DNA of 64,000 nucleotides from Methylocystis echinoides (GCF_040687965.1 NZ_CP156086.1:62001-126000); one strand, 5' to 3'. Shown: positions 1 to 7,870, numbered from the stretch's first letter. Notes: a model not told the origin generated them from the letters alone. Translations and numbers: made by a program.

Positions 1-159
1 AAGCAGCGGGCTCGCCTCGCCGGTCACAAACCACACATAGAGCGGATAGAAGGGCTGGTTCGAGGCGAGGATGAGCGCGAGCCGGTTCGAGGCGCGCGTC
101 AGAGGGTCGTCGGCGGCGGCGTATTCGGCGAGCCGCCGCCAAATCGCCGCGTCAGCCAT
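1..159 (-). CDS. Partial hypothetical protein, last visible gene of the rpoE operon
   Basis: This gene starts at ATG 159-157 and runs off the left edge, so only its first 53 codons are visible. The product begins MADAAIWRRLAEYAAADD and continues into a more hydrophobic stretch (LALILASNQPFYPLYVWFV) that could be a first membrane helix. Its start overlaps the stop of the upstream methyltransferase by 8 bases, which implies translational coupling and membership of the rpoE-chrR transcript. I do not recognise the family from this fragment. The coding call rests on the overlap and frame. Confidence 0.6.
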   Translation of the reverse strand, partial: MADAAIWRRLAEYAAADDPLTRASNRLALILASNQPFYPLYVWFVTGEASPLL

Positions 160-1183
160 TGACGGGGCGCAGGCGATAATGGCTCACGGCCCATTCCTCG
201 CCGTTTTGGTCGCCGAACAGGCCTTCGGTCGCAAGAAAGAACAGCCGCCAGCGTTTGCGCCACAGCGCCGCGTCCGCGCCATAGGTCTCGCGCAGCACGG
301 CGTCGATCTCTGAGCGGTTGGCGTCGAAATTCTTCAGCCAGTCCGCCGCCGTCCGCTGATAGTGAAGACCGCTCCAGCGCCATTCCTCCTCGACGTCGAA
401 GAGATCGCCGAAGGTGCGAATGAGGCCATGGCTCGGCATGATGCCGCCGGTGAAGAAATGTTGCGCGATCCAGTCCGACTTGTCCGCGTGGTCGAAGCGA
501 TACGCCTGGTCGCGATGGGTGAAGACGTGGATGAAAAGCCGCCCGTCCGCGTCGAGCCACGCGCGCAGGCGCGCCAGGAGCCCGCGCCAGTTCGACATGT
601 GTTCGAACATCTCGACCGAAACGATGCGATCGAAACGCGCCGTCGTGGTGAAATCGTTCATATCCGCCGTCACGACGCGGAGATTCGCAACGCCGAGCCG
701 CTTCGCCTCCGACTCGATGTGCGCGCGCTGACTTTGCGAGTTCGAGACGGCCGTGATCGACGCCTTCGGGTAGTTTCGAGCCATGAACAGCGACAGCGAG
801 CCCCAGCCGCATCCGAGTTCGAGGATGCGCTGCCCGTCGGCGAGGCCGGCGTGACGCGCCGTCTCTTCGAGCGCGCGCAGCTCCGCTTCGGCGAGCGTCG
901 TGTCGAGCCGGTCGTAATAGCAGCAGGAATATTTGCGTCGGGGTCCGAGCGTCAGCTCGAAGAAGCGCGCCGGCACTTCGTAATGCTGCGCATTCGCCTC
1001 GCTCGTATGGATTGCGATCGGATAGCGCGCCATATCGGCGGAGAAGGCGTCGACGGCGCTCACGGGCGCGGCGCTGAGGCGTTCGCGCGTCCGGCCGACG
1101 AGATAGGTCACGCCCATGCGCAGGAAGGAATCCGGCAAAGGCGCGCGTTCCACGACATTGATGGCCGAAGCGATGAGGGACAT
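152..1183 (-). CDS. SAM-dependent methyltransferase of the cyclopropane-fatty-acid synthase family
   Basis: A 343-residue class I methyltransferase of the CFA synthase (COG2230) type. Enzymes of this family transfer a methylene or methyl group from SAM to unsaturated acyl chains of membrane phospholipids. The SAM-binding motif ILELGCGWGSLS lies near residue 120, and the preceding HYEVPARFFELTLGPRRKYSCCYY segment is the family's substrate-entry region. It is shorter than classical CFA synthase (about 380-420 residues) and lacks most of the N-terminal lipid-binding domain. ATG 1183 follows GGAGAAAAGAGCC, a good ribosome site. It is the fourth gene of the rpoE-chrR transcript, so singlet-oxygen induction is likely. 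A second, full-length paralogue sits in the divergent operon at 5631-6875. The exact lipid product is not determinable here. Confidence 0.88.
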   Translation of the reverse strand: MSLIASAINVVERAPLPDSFLRMGVTYLVGRTRERLSAAPVSAVDAFSADMARYPIAIHTSEANAQHYEVPARFFELTLGPRRKYSCCYYDRLDTTLAEAELRALEETARHAGLADGQRILELGCGWGSLSLFMARNYPKASITAVSNSQSQRAHIESEAKRLGVANLRVVTADMNDFTTTARFDRIVSVEMFEHMSNWRGLLARLRAWLDADGRLFIHVFTHRDQAYRFDHADKSDWIAQHFFTGGIMPSHGLIRTFGDLFDVEEEWRWSGLHYQRTAADWLKNFDANRSEIDAVLRETYGADAALWRKRWRLFFLATEGLFGDQNGEEWAVSHYRLRPVNG

Positions 1184-1207
1184 GGCTCTTTTCTCCGCGA
1201 GACGAAT

Positions 1208-2011
1208 TCAGATGCGTCTTTGAGGCCCCGGAAAGAACAGGTTGACGCGCGCCTGACAGGCGCGGAACGCCGCCCCGCGCGAGGCGATCATGTGCTTTTC
1301 GAGCGGCGGCGCCCCCGAGACATGGACGAGAAGCCAATACATGAAGGCGGGAGCGCCAAGCGCGAGCCAGCCCTGCGGCCACGCGCCGGCGAAATTCATC
1401 GCGACGACCGCATAGCCGACCCAGCTCAGCCACTGGAAGAAGTAGTTGGGATGGCGCGAGAACGCCCAGGGCCCGTCCATGCAGACGCTGCGCTCGGCGC
1501 CGCGCGCCGCGCGAAAGCGCGACAGCGTCGCGTCCGACCAGGCCTCTCCGGCGATGGCGGCGACGAGCAGCAGTCCGCCCACATAATCGGCGGCTGCGGG
1601 AAAGGGCGCCGGATTGCGCGCGGCGAGAAATATGGCGAGCGACAGGAGAAAGGCGCAGAAAGCCTGAATCTGCAGGAACCAGAACAGCCGGCGCGGGAAG
1701 TCCGGCCCCCATTCGCGCGCGAGATCGAGATAGCGCGGATCCTCGCCGGCGTTGAGGCTGCGGGCGACGATATGCGAGCCCAGGCGCACAGACGCCGCGA
1801 CGGCGAAGGCGGCGACGAAATATTGACGCGCGCCCGGCTCGCGGCCGTCGAGCGGCGCGAGCGCCAGATAAATGCCCGCGGCGCCGAGGGCGAAGGACCA
1901 GGTCGCGTCGATCCAGCCCGACTGACCGGTCCGCCGCTGCAGGAGCCAGGCGAGACTCATGGCCGCCGACAGTCCCAAAGCCGTTGTGAACAGAAGCAGG
2001 CCGATGCTCAT
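1208..2011 (-). CDS. DUF1295 integral membrane protein (steroid-reductase/ICMT-like)
   Basis: A 267-residue polytopic membrane protein of the DUF1295 family, related to 3-oxo-5-alpha-steroid 4-dehydrogenases and isoprenylcysteine methyltransferases. The family signature GPWAFSRHPNYFFQWLSWVGYAV is clear in the C-terminal half. I chose ATG 2011, which overlaps the chrR stop as ATGA; an upstream in-frame start would lie inside chrR. DUF1295 genes commonly accompany CFA-type methyltransferases and flavin amine oxidases, so a role in modifying fatty acyl chains in the membrane is likely. No biochemical activity can be assigned from sequence. It is followed after 24 bases by the methyltransferase gene. 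Confidence 0.88.
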   Translation of the reverse strand: MSIGLLLFTTALGLSAAMSLAWLLQRRTGQSGWIDATWSFALGAAGIYLALAPLDGREPGARQYFVAAFAVAASVRLGSHIVARSLNAGEDPRYLDLAREWGPDFPRRLFWFLQIQAFCAFLLSLAIFLAARNPAPFPAAADYVGGLLLVAAIAGEAWSDATLSRFRAARGAERSVCMDGPWAFSRHPNYFFQWLSWVGYAVVAMNFAGAWPQGWLALGAPAFMYWLLVHVSGAPPLEKHMIASRGAAFRACQARVNLFFPGPQRRI

Positions 2012-2670
2012 ATGTCTCTGAACTTCTGATAGAGGCGCCCGATCCAACTGGCCGGCCGCGTCCGTCCCTCCATGGCGATGAGGCACAGGCAGGGGACGGC
2101 GGGATCGACCAGAATGTCGTGCTCTGTCGCCTCGTCGACATGCGCGACGTCGCCCGCGCCGAAATGCGCCGCGCCATCGCGGAAACCGCCCCGCAGCACG
2201 CAGGTCGCTTCGTCGCCCTCATGGCCATGTCTCGGCACCCGCACGCCGGGGGCGATCTCCAGCAGAAAGGCCCGCGAAAGAGAGGGCTTCGGCAGGGCGA
2301 CGCGCGCCGAGCGCACGCCGGGCGCAATCCAGCGCCACGGCCCGATGTCGGCGTCGGCGAGCGGCGCGGGCAATTCGAACCCCTTTGGAAGCTCGAGACG
2401 CTTCGCCGCGCGCGTGGCGCAAACCGGCGCGGCGGGCGTCTGCGCGTCCAGCGACTGCAAGGCGCGATTGAGCGCGTCGGGATCGACGTCCGCCGGCGCG
2501 ATCTCGTCGAGCAGCGCGCCGCCCAGCGACTCGAACTGCGCGCTGAGCCGCCGTGCGGCGGGCGACATGTCGAGATGGGTCTCCACGAGCAGCGCGAAGG
2601 CGGCGTCGAGCGCGCCCGCCGCATGGCGCAGGATGAGGTCGTCGACGGAATGGGAGGGGGAGGTCGTCAT
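2008..2670 (-). CDS. chrR: ChrR-type anti-sigma factor lacking the zinc-site cysteines
   Basis: A 220-residue cupin anti-sigma factor that should hold the adjacent RpoE inactive until singlet oxygen appears. In Rhodobacter sphaeroides ChrR, the N-terminal anti-sigma domain binds zinc through H6, H31, C35 and C38. The C-terminal cupin binds a second metal through H141, H143, E147 and H177. Aligned by eye, this protein keeps H7 and H32 but has Ser36 and Ala39 in place of both cysteines (THLDMSPAARR). The cupin ligands H148, H150, E154 and H184 are all present. The two domains align with constant offsets of +1 and +7, so the substitutions are not an alignment artefact. Start and stop overlap rpoE and the DUF1295 gene by ATGA. 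Either zinc is not needed for sigma binding here or the site uses other ligands. Confidence 0.9.
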   Translation of the reverse strand: MTTSPSHSVDDLILRHAAGALDAAFALLVETHLDMSPAARRLSAQFESLGGALLDEIAPADVDPDALNRALQSLDAQTPAAPVCATRAAKRLELPKGFELPAPLADADIGPWRWIAPGVRSARVALPKPSLSRAFLLEIAPGVRVPRHGHEGDEATCVLRGGFRDGAAHFGAGDVAHVDEATEHDILVDPAVPCLCLIAMEGRTRPASWIGRLYQKFRDI

Positions 2671-3314
2671 CCGAGATCCTCCAGTTGGGAACGAAGGCGC
2701 TGCACGGCGAGACGCACGCGCGACTTTACGGTGCCGAGCGGAAGGCCGAGCCGGCGCGCGATTTCGGCATGCGGTCGCTCCTCGAAATAAAACAGCTCGA
2801 TGATGAGCGCCTGCTCGCGCGACAGCGCGGCGAGCGCCTTGCGCACCCTTTCGCGCCGCTCCTTCACGATGGCGATGGCCTCGCCGGTCGGCGGCGCGTC
2901 CGGCTCCTCGCTCGGATCGAGGTCGAGATGATCGAAGCTGCGCTCGCCGCGCAGGCGGTCGATGCGCAGATTGCGGGCGATGACGAAAATCCAGGTCGAC
3001 GCCGCGCCGGCCTGCGGATCGAACGCCGGAGCCTTGCGCCAGACGCGCAGCATGGTCTCCTGGGCGAGTTCCTCGGCGGCGGCGGGCGCCGCCCCGGCGC
3101 GCAGCAGATAGGCTTTCACGCGCGGAAAATAATAGGCGAAAAGCGTCGCGAACGCCTGGCGATCGCTCTCGCGCGCCAGTCTCGAGATGAGTTCGCCCGC
3201 CTCCTCCTGCGACAAGGCGACGGCGCCGCCCGCCGCTCTCACCGGCGCGGCCCTGCGCGGCGCGGCGGCGCGCCCGCGCGGTTCGAGAAGAGGAAGGATG
3301 GCGTCACTCAGCAT
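2667..3314 (-). CDS. rpoE: ECF sigma factor RpoE (ECF11-type, singlet-oxygen response)
   Basis: A 215-residue group IV sigma factor. Region 2 is the stretch around FATLFAYYFPRVKAYLLRAG and ETMLRVWRKA. Region 4 carries the helix-turn-helix HAEIARRLGLPLGTVKSRVR near the C-terminus. Its pairing with a cupin ChrR homologue by an ATGA overlap places it in the ECF11 group, which directs defences against singlet oxygen. ATG 3314 was chosen because AAGGGAG precedes it; an in-frame GTG farther in (residue 25) is an alternative. The predicted autoregulated promoter at 3349-3321 would start transcription almost at this ATG, so the message may be leaderless. Likely targets are this operon and the divergent lipid-modification operon. 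Confidence 0.93.
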   Translation of the reverse strand: MLSDAILPLLEPRGRAAAPRRAAPVRAAGGAVALSQEEAGELISRLARESDRQAFATLFAYYFPRVKAYLLRAGAAPAAAEELAQETMLRVWRKAPAFDPQAGAASTWIFVIARNLRIDRLRGERSFDHLDLDPSEEPDAPPTGEAIAIVKERRERVRKALAALSREQALIIELFYFEERPHAEIARRLGLPLGTVKSRVRLAVQRLRSQLEDLG

Positions 3315-3320
3315 GCTCCC

Positions 3321-3349
3321 TTTTACGGCCGGCCAGCGCAATTGGATCA
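3321..3349 (-). promoter_or_regulatory. Candidate RpoE-dependent promoter of rpoE-chrR
   Basis: On the minus strand TGATCC (3349-3344) is followed by 16 bases and then CGTAAAA (3327-3321). TGATCC is the known -35 element of ECF11/RpoE promoters in R. sphaeroides. The same TGATCC-N16-CGTA arrangement occurs on the plus strand at 3410-3435. Transcription would begin at about 3316-3313, at the annotated rpoE start codon, so the apparent Shine-Dalgarno sequence may lie outside the mRNA. Confidence 0.75.
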
Positions 3350-3390
3350 CCGGGCCGTCGCGCGTCGACCGGCGCGACGATGCGCAAACC

Positions 3391-3437
3391 AAGTGATCCA
3401 TTTGCAAAGTGATCCATTTGCAAAGTCCTAGCGTATA
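3391..3437 (+). promoter_or_regulatory. Candidate RpoE-dependent promoter of the lipid operon, with duplicated -35
   Basis: A 16-base unit AAGTGATCCATTTGCA is repeated exactly in tandem (3391-3406 and 3407-3422), giving two TGATCC boxes at 3394 and 3410. The second has CGTATA 16 bases downstream (3432-3437), matching the architecture of the rpoE promoter on the opposite strand. It lies about 70 bases before the flavin oxidase start at 3507. The first box has no fitting -10 element and may be a duplication relic or an extra binding site. Confidence 0.75.
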
Positions 3438-3506
3438 CCGCCTGGAGTGCGTTGAAGCCATGACCGAGACCAGACGAACGAGTCCTTGTCCCAAAAAGGC
3501 CGCTGC

Positions 3507-4829
3507 ATGGCGACTAATTCATTGAATTCGCGTCTTAAAATTGCGGTCGTCGGAAGCGGCGTGTCGGGTCTGTCGGCCGCATGGCTTCTCTCCCGCGCCC
3601 ATGACGTCACGCTCATCGAACAGCACGAGCGCCCCGGCGGCCACAGCAATACGGTGGACGTTCAAGGAATTGGCGGAGAGATCGCGGTCGACACGGGCTT
3701 CATCGTCTATAACGAGCCCGCCTATCCCAATCTCACCGCGCTTTTCGACCATCTCGGGGTGGCGACCAAGGCGACGGAGATGACGTTCGCCGTGTCGCTC
3801 GCCGACGGCGCCCTCGAATATGCGGGCAATGACCTCTTCACCCTCTTCGGGCAGAAAAAGAACCTCTTCAGCCCGCGTTTCTGGTCGATGCTCTTCGACA
3901 TCCGCCGTTTCTACGCCGAGGCGCCGGGCCATCTCGCGCAGATGGAGGGGCTCACGCTCGGGGATTATCTCGACGCCCATAAATATGGCGCGGCGTTTCG
4001 CGAGGATCACCTTTATCCGATGGCCGCGGCGATCTGGTCGACGCCCGCGCGTCAGGTCGCTCACTATCCTGCGCGCGCCTTCACCCGCTTTTGCGAAAAT
4101 CACGGGCTGCTCAAAATTACCGGGCGGCCGGTCTGGCGCACCGTCGAGGGCGGGAGCCGCGAATATGTGACGAAGCTGCTCGCGCCCGTCGCCGACCGGC
4201 TGATGTTGAACGCGCCGGTCACGCGCGTGAGCCGGGAGGAGGACGGGGTGACGATCGACTGGCCGGGCGGGTCGCGGCGTTTCGATCAGCTCGTCATCGC
4301 GGCGCACGCCGATCAGGCGCTGGCCATGCTCGCCGATCCGACCGAGGACGAAGCGCGTCTCCTGTCCTGCTTTTCCTATGGCCGCAACGAGACCATCCTG
4401 CATGGCGACGCCGCGCTGATGCCGAAACGCCGCGCCATCTGGTCGAGCTGGAATTATCTGTCGCACGGCCCCGACGCGGCGCTCTGCGTGACCTATTGGA
4501 TGAACCGCTTGCAGGGCCTGCCGCAGGAAACGCCGCTTTTCGTGACGTTGAACGCTCCGACCGCGCCGCGTGACGACCTCATCTATCGCCGCTTCGTCTA
4601 CGAACATCCGATCTTCGACCTTGCGGCGATGCGGGCGCAACGCGAATTGTGGTCGCTGCAGGGCCGGCGCCGCACCTGGTTTTGCGGAGCCTATTTCGGC
4701 TCCGGCTTTCACGAGGACGGCCTGCAGGCGGGTCTCGCCGTCGCCGAACAGCTGGGCGGCGTGCGGCGGCCATGGACCGTCGAAAACGCGTCGGGCCGCA
4801 TCCATCTCGGCCCGGCGCCGCAATTGTAG
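3507..4829 (+). CDS. FAD-dependent amine-oxidase-like flavoprotein
   Basis: A 440-residue flavoprotein of the NAD(P)/FAD-binding amine oxidase superfamily. The N-terminal Rossmann motif IAVVGSGVSGLSAAWLLS is followed by the acidic strand end VTLIEQHERPGGHSNTVDV, and the C-terminal FAD motif CGAYFGSGFHEDGLQAG is also visible. I chose ATG 3507 over an upstream TTG because AAAAAGGC precedes it. It heads a five-gene operon with DUF1365 and CFA-type genes, directly downstream of a predicted RpoE promoter. In R. sphaeroides a flavin amine-oxidase homologue of the RpoE regulon takes part in furan fatty acid synthesis (the Ufa pathway); the same role here is inference. It could act as an acyl-chain desaturase or oxidase. 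Confidence 0.88.
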   Translation: MATNSLNSRLKIAVVGSGVSGLSAAWLLSRAHDVTLIEQHERPGGHSNTVDVQGIGGEIAVDTGFIVYNEPAYPNLTALFDHLGVATKATEMTFAVSLADGALEYAGNDLFTLFGQKKNLFSPRFWSMLFDIRRFYAEAPGHLAQMEGLTLGDYLDAHKYGAAFREDHLYPMAAAIWSTPARQVAHYPARAFTRFCENHGLLKITGRPVWRTVEGGSREYVTKLLAPVADRLMLNAPVTRVSREEDGVTIDWPGGSRRFDQLVIAAHADQALAMLADPTEDEARLLSCFSYGRNETILHGDAALMPKRRAIWSSWNYLSHGPDAALCVTYWMNRLQGLPQETPLFVTLNAPTAPRDDLIYRRFVYEHPIFDLAAMRAQRELWSLQGRRRTWFCGAYFGSGFHEDGLQAGLAVAEQLGGVRRPWTVENASGRIHLGPAPQL

Positions 4830-4842
4830 GAGCGGATAAGAG

Positions 4843-5643
4843 ATGCAATCTGCGCTTTACGTCGGTTCCGTCGTTCATCGAAGGCTGCGGCCCAGGGCGC
4901 ATCGCCTCCGCTACCGGGTTTTTTCCCTGCTTCTGGATCTAGACGAGGCGGAGCGCCTCGCGCGCAAGCTGCGTTTCTTCTCGGTCGACGGTTTCAATCT
5001 CTTCGGATTTTGTCCGGCCGACCATCTCTTCGAGGGCGGAGGCGACCTGCGCGGCGAGATCGAGCGCATCCTGCGCGGCGCCGGAATGGAGCCCGACGGC
5101 GGCGCGATCCGCGTGCTGACGATGCCGCGCATCCTGGGCTACGGCTTCAATCCGCTGAGCATCTTCTTTTGCCATCGCGCCGACGGCGCGCTGCGCGCGA
5201 TCCTTTACGAGGTCAACAACACCTTCGGGCAGCGACACTGCTATCTGTTTCCGGTCGACGGCGAACGCCGCGCCTTCGCGCATGTCTGTTCGAAGAATTT
5301 CTACGTTTCGCCCTTCCTGCCGATGGACCTGACCTACGGCTTCCGCATCAAGCCGCCCGACGCCTCTTATGCGATCTCCATCCGCGTCGCGGACGCCGAC
5401 GGCGCGATGCTCAACGCCACGCAGAACCTGCGCCGGCGGCCGCTCGACGATCGCGAGTTGCTGCGCGTCTTTTTCACCCACCCGCTGCTGACGCTCAAGG
5501 TGATCGCGGGCATTCACGTCGAAGCGCTGCGGATATGGCTCAAAGGCGTCGCCCTGCATGTGCGGCCGCCGCCGCCCGCGCGCAGCATCACCATCGTCGC
5601 CAAAGAGCAAAGCGAAAAAGAAGGCGCTCCATGTCAAATCTGA
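4843..5643 (+). CDS. DUF1365 family protein
   Basis: A 266-residue DUF1365 protein. Family hallmarks are the N-terminal LYVGSVVHRRLRPRAHRLRYRVF, the segment LGYGFNPLSIFFCHRADG, and FYVSPFLPMDLTYGFRI. The start ATG 4843 follows TAGGAGCGG closely. DUF1365 genes are nearly always found between a flavin amine oxidase and a CFA-type methyltransferase, as here, and belong to RpoE/ChrR regulons in several alphaproteobacteria. The molecular function is unsettled. It overlaps the next gene by 13 bases, so translation is probably coupled. Confidence 0.9.
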   Translation: MQSALYVGSVVHRRLRPRAHRLRYRVFSLLLDLDEAERLARKLRFFSVDGFNLFGFCPADHLFEGGGDLRGEIERILRGAGMEPDGGAIRVLTMPRILGYGFNPLSIFFCHRADGALRAILYEVNNTFGQRHCYLFPVDGERRAFAHVCSKNFYVSPFLPMDLTYGFRIKPPDASYAISIRVADADGAMLNATQNLRRRPLDDRELLRVFFTHPLLTLKVIAGIHVEALRIWLKGVALHVRPPPPARSITIVAKEQSEKEGAPCQI

Positions 5644-6875
5644 TCTCTTCGGATAGAGTTCGCGTTACGCTCTCGACCCGGCTCGCGGGCGGCGGTTTCG
5701 GCGTCGCCGCGCTGGTCTTGCGCAAGGTGCTCGCCGCGATGGAGCGGGGCCGACTGATTTTCATTCTGCCGGACGGCGCGCGCGTCGACTGCCGCGGCCC
5801 GAAGCCGGGCCCGGAAGCGACGATCGTCCTCCATGAAATGTCGGCGTTGCGCCGCTTGCTGTTTTCCGGCGACGTGGCCTTCGCCGAGGCTTTCGTCCGC
5901 GGCGAGTGGAGCAGCCCCGATCTCGCCGCGGCGATCGAAGTCGCCGCGGTCAACGGCGACGCCTTCATGCGCGCCGTCGAGGGCTTTGCGCCCGCGCGCT
6001 TCGCCAATTGGCTGGCGCATCGGCTGCGCGCCAATTCGAAGCACGGCAGCCGCCGCAACATCGCCGCTCATTACGATCTCGGCAACGCATTCTATCGCCT
6101 CTGGCTCGACCCCTCGATGTTTTATTCGTCGGGACTCTATCGCACGGGCGCGGAGACGCTCGAAGAGTCGCAGCAAAACAAGGTCGATCGCATCCTGGAG
6201 CTGCTCGACGCGGAAAGCGGCGAGAGCGTGCTCGAAATCGGCTGCGGCTGGGGCGGCCTCGCCGTCGCCGCCGCGGCGGGCGGCGCGGGCCGCGTCACCG
6301 GGCTGACGCTGTCGAGGGAACAGCTCGCCTATGCGCGCGACAGGGTGAAAGAAGCCGGCTTCGAGTCGCAAGTCGATCTGCGGCTCGAGGACTACCGGGA
6401 CGTTGCCGGCAAATTCGACCGCATCGTCTCGATCGAAATGATCGAAGCCGTCGGACGCGACTATTGGCCGATCTACTTTGCAACGCTGCGCGAACGTCTC
6501 GCCGAAGGCGGCCATATCGTGCTTCAGGCCATTACGATCGACGACCGACGCTTCGAGAAATACATGACCACGCCGGATTTCATCCAGCGTTACATTTTTC
6601 CCGGCGGCGCGCTTCCCTGTCCGCGCGCGCTTCGCGAGGAGGCGCAACGCGCCGGGCTGCGGCTCGAAACCATCGAGACCTTCGGCGACGACTATGCGCG
6701 CACGCTCGTCGAGTGGCGGCGTCGTTTCAACGACAATTGGAGCCGCATCGAGGCGCTCGGCTTCGATCCGTCGTTTCGACGCCTGTGGGATTACTATCTC
6801 TGCTACTGCATCGGCGGCTTTCGCGCCGGCGCGATCGACGTCGGCTTGTACCGGCTTACTCACGCGAAAGGATGA
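5631..6875 (+). CDS. Cyclopropane-fatty-acyl-phospholipid synthase family methyltransferase
   Basis: A 414-residue CFA synthase-type enzyme. An N-terminal domain (residues about 1-130) precedes the conserved NIAAHYDLGNAFYRLWLDPSM segment. The SAM motif VLEIGCGWGGLA follows at about residue 200, and the family FDRIVSIEMIEAVG motif after it. The C-terminal part FIQRYIFPGGALP is also typical. Family members add a methylene or methyl group across acyl double bonds in phospholipids. The start ATG 5631 overlaps the end of the DUF1365 gene. It is the larger of two CFA-type enzymes placed on both sides of the rpoE promoters, so the pair may catalyse different steps or act on different double bonds. 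Confidence 0.92.
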   Translation: MSNLISSDRVRVTLSTRLAGGGFGVAALVLRKVLAAMERGRLIFILPDGARVDCRGPKPGPEATIVLHEMSALRRLLFSGDVAFAEAFVRGEWSSPDLAAAIEVAAVNGDAFMRAVEGFAPARFANWLAHRLRANSKHGSRRNIAAHYDLGNAFYRLWLDPSMFYSSGLYRTGAETLEESQQNKVDRILELLDAESGESVLEIGCGWGGLAVAAAAGGAGRVTGLTLSREQLAYARDRVKEAGFESQVDLRLEDYRDVAGKFDRIVSIEMIEAVGRDYWPIYFATLRERLAEGGHIVLQAITIDDRRFEKYMTTPDFIQRYIFPGGALPCPRALREEAQRAGLRLETIETFGDDYARTLVEWRRRFNDNWSRIEALGFDPSFRRLWDYYLCYCIGGFRAGAIDVGLYRLTHAKG

Positions 6876-6886
6876 TGGAGGAAAGG

Positions 6887-7291
6887 ATGGGCAGATTCTT
6901 GTCGAAATCGTCTCGTTCGAGAGCGCTTATCACAATGCTCATATGCGCTGCGGCGTCCGTCGCCGCAGCGTCTGAAGCGCGTGACGGAATCATCGGCGAT
7001 TGGGCGCGCGGGGATGGCGCCGCCCGGGTGCGCATCGCGCCCTGCGGCGGCGCGCTTTGCGCGATCAATACCTGGATCAAGGACCCGTCGGGCGGCGAAC
7101 ATGTCGGCGACCGGCTCGTCATGAAAGTCACCGGCGGCGGTTCGTCGATGTCGGGCACGGCGTACGATCCCCAACGCAAGCTCAGCTACAGTCTCCAGAT
7201 CGACTACGGGGCGCAATCGATGCAGACGCGCGGATGCGTCCTCGCGGGCATTGTGTGCAAGACCGTCGGCTGGACGAGGGTCTCGCGCTGA
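6887..7291 (+). CDS. DUF2147 family exported protein
   Basis: A 134-residue protein with an N-terminal signal segment (SRALITMLICAAASVAAASEA). Its DUF2147 domain begins GIIGDWARGDGAARVRIAPCGGALCA. The typical pair of cysteines in CGGALC is present, and further cysteines near the C-terminus could pair in the periplasm. ATG 6887 is chosen because GGAGGAAAGG lies immediately upstream; two nearer-upstream ATGs overlap the previous stop. DUF2147 proteins have a lipocalin-like fold and unknown ligands. Its position before a true lipocalin suggests an envelope lipid role. Confidence 0.85.
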   Translation: MGRFLSKSSRSRALITMLICAAASVAAASEARDGIIGDWARGDGAARVRIAPCGGALCAINTWIKDPSGGEHVGDRLVMKVTGGGSSMSGTAYDPQRKLSYSLQIDYGAQSMQTRGCVLAGIVCKTVGWTRVSR

Positions 7292-7325
7292 GCGCGCGGC
7301 GCCGCCGTCGAGAGAGGAGAGTTCA

Positions 7326-7856
7326 ATGATGAAAACCGCCTTCATGCGCGGGGCCGCCGTCCTCGCGCTGGTTCTCGGCGGCGCCTGCGGCGCCGTCGCC
7401 CAGGCCCCCTCCGTCAAGCCGATCGATCCGGCGCGATTCTACAAGGGCGCGTGGCTCGAAGTCGCCCGGCGGCCGATGTGGATCACCGACGGCTGCGTCG
7501 CCGGCACGACGAGCTATGCGCGCGGCAATGGGCCAAATGAAATTCTGGTGCGGGACGCCTGCCGGAAAGGCGCGGAGGAAGTCGCTTTGACCGGCGCCGG
7601 CGCGATTCAGGATCCCGGCGTCAATTCGCGTCTGAGCGTGCGCTACAATCCCTTGCTCTCCGTCGACTATCATATCGTCGACGTGGCGCCGGACTACAGC
7701 TGGTTCATCGGAACCAGTCCGACGCTCGACAATCTTTTCATCTATACGCGGCAGCGCCCGTCAGCGGCGCGTCTCCAGGCGCTCGTGGCCCGCGCTCAGG
7801 CGCTCGGCTACGACACCTCGACGCTGGAGTTCCCCTGGAACGGACCGCGTCGATGA
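7326..7856 (+). CDS. Lipocalin family protein
   Basis: A 176-residue exported lipocalin with a signal peptide (MMKTAFMRGAAVLALVLGGACGAVAQA). The first strand motif is ARFYKGAWLEVARRP, matching the GxW signature. The sequence DYSWFIGTSPTLDNLFIYTR resembles the Blc-type motif around the second conserved region. Bacterial Blc binds fatty acids and lysophospholipids at the envelope. It is the last gene of the putative RpoE operon (good RBS GAGAGGAGAG), so storage or transport of modified or damaged fatty acids is a plausible role. Cysteines at the SP end do not form a clear lipobox. Confidence 0.85.
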   Translation: MMKTAFMRGAAVLALVLGGACGAVAQAPSVKPIDPARFYKGAWLEVARRPMWITDGCVAGTTSYARGNGPNEILVRDACRKGAEEVALTGAGAIQDPGVNSRLSVRYNPLLSVDYHIVDVAPDYSWFIGTSPTLDNLFIYTRQRPSAARLQALVARAQALGYDTSTLEFPWNGPRR

Positions 7857-7870
7857 AAAGCCGATAAAAA

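Noticed and set aside
99-2624. 841-codon minus-strand frame across the methyltransferase, DUF1295 and chrR genes
   Set aside because: It is Arg/Ser/Pro-rich nonsense in a different frame from three well-recognised, ATGA-coupled genes.
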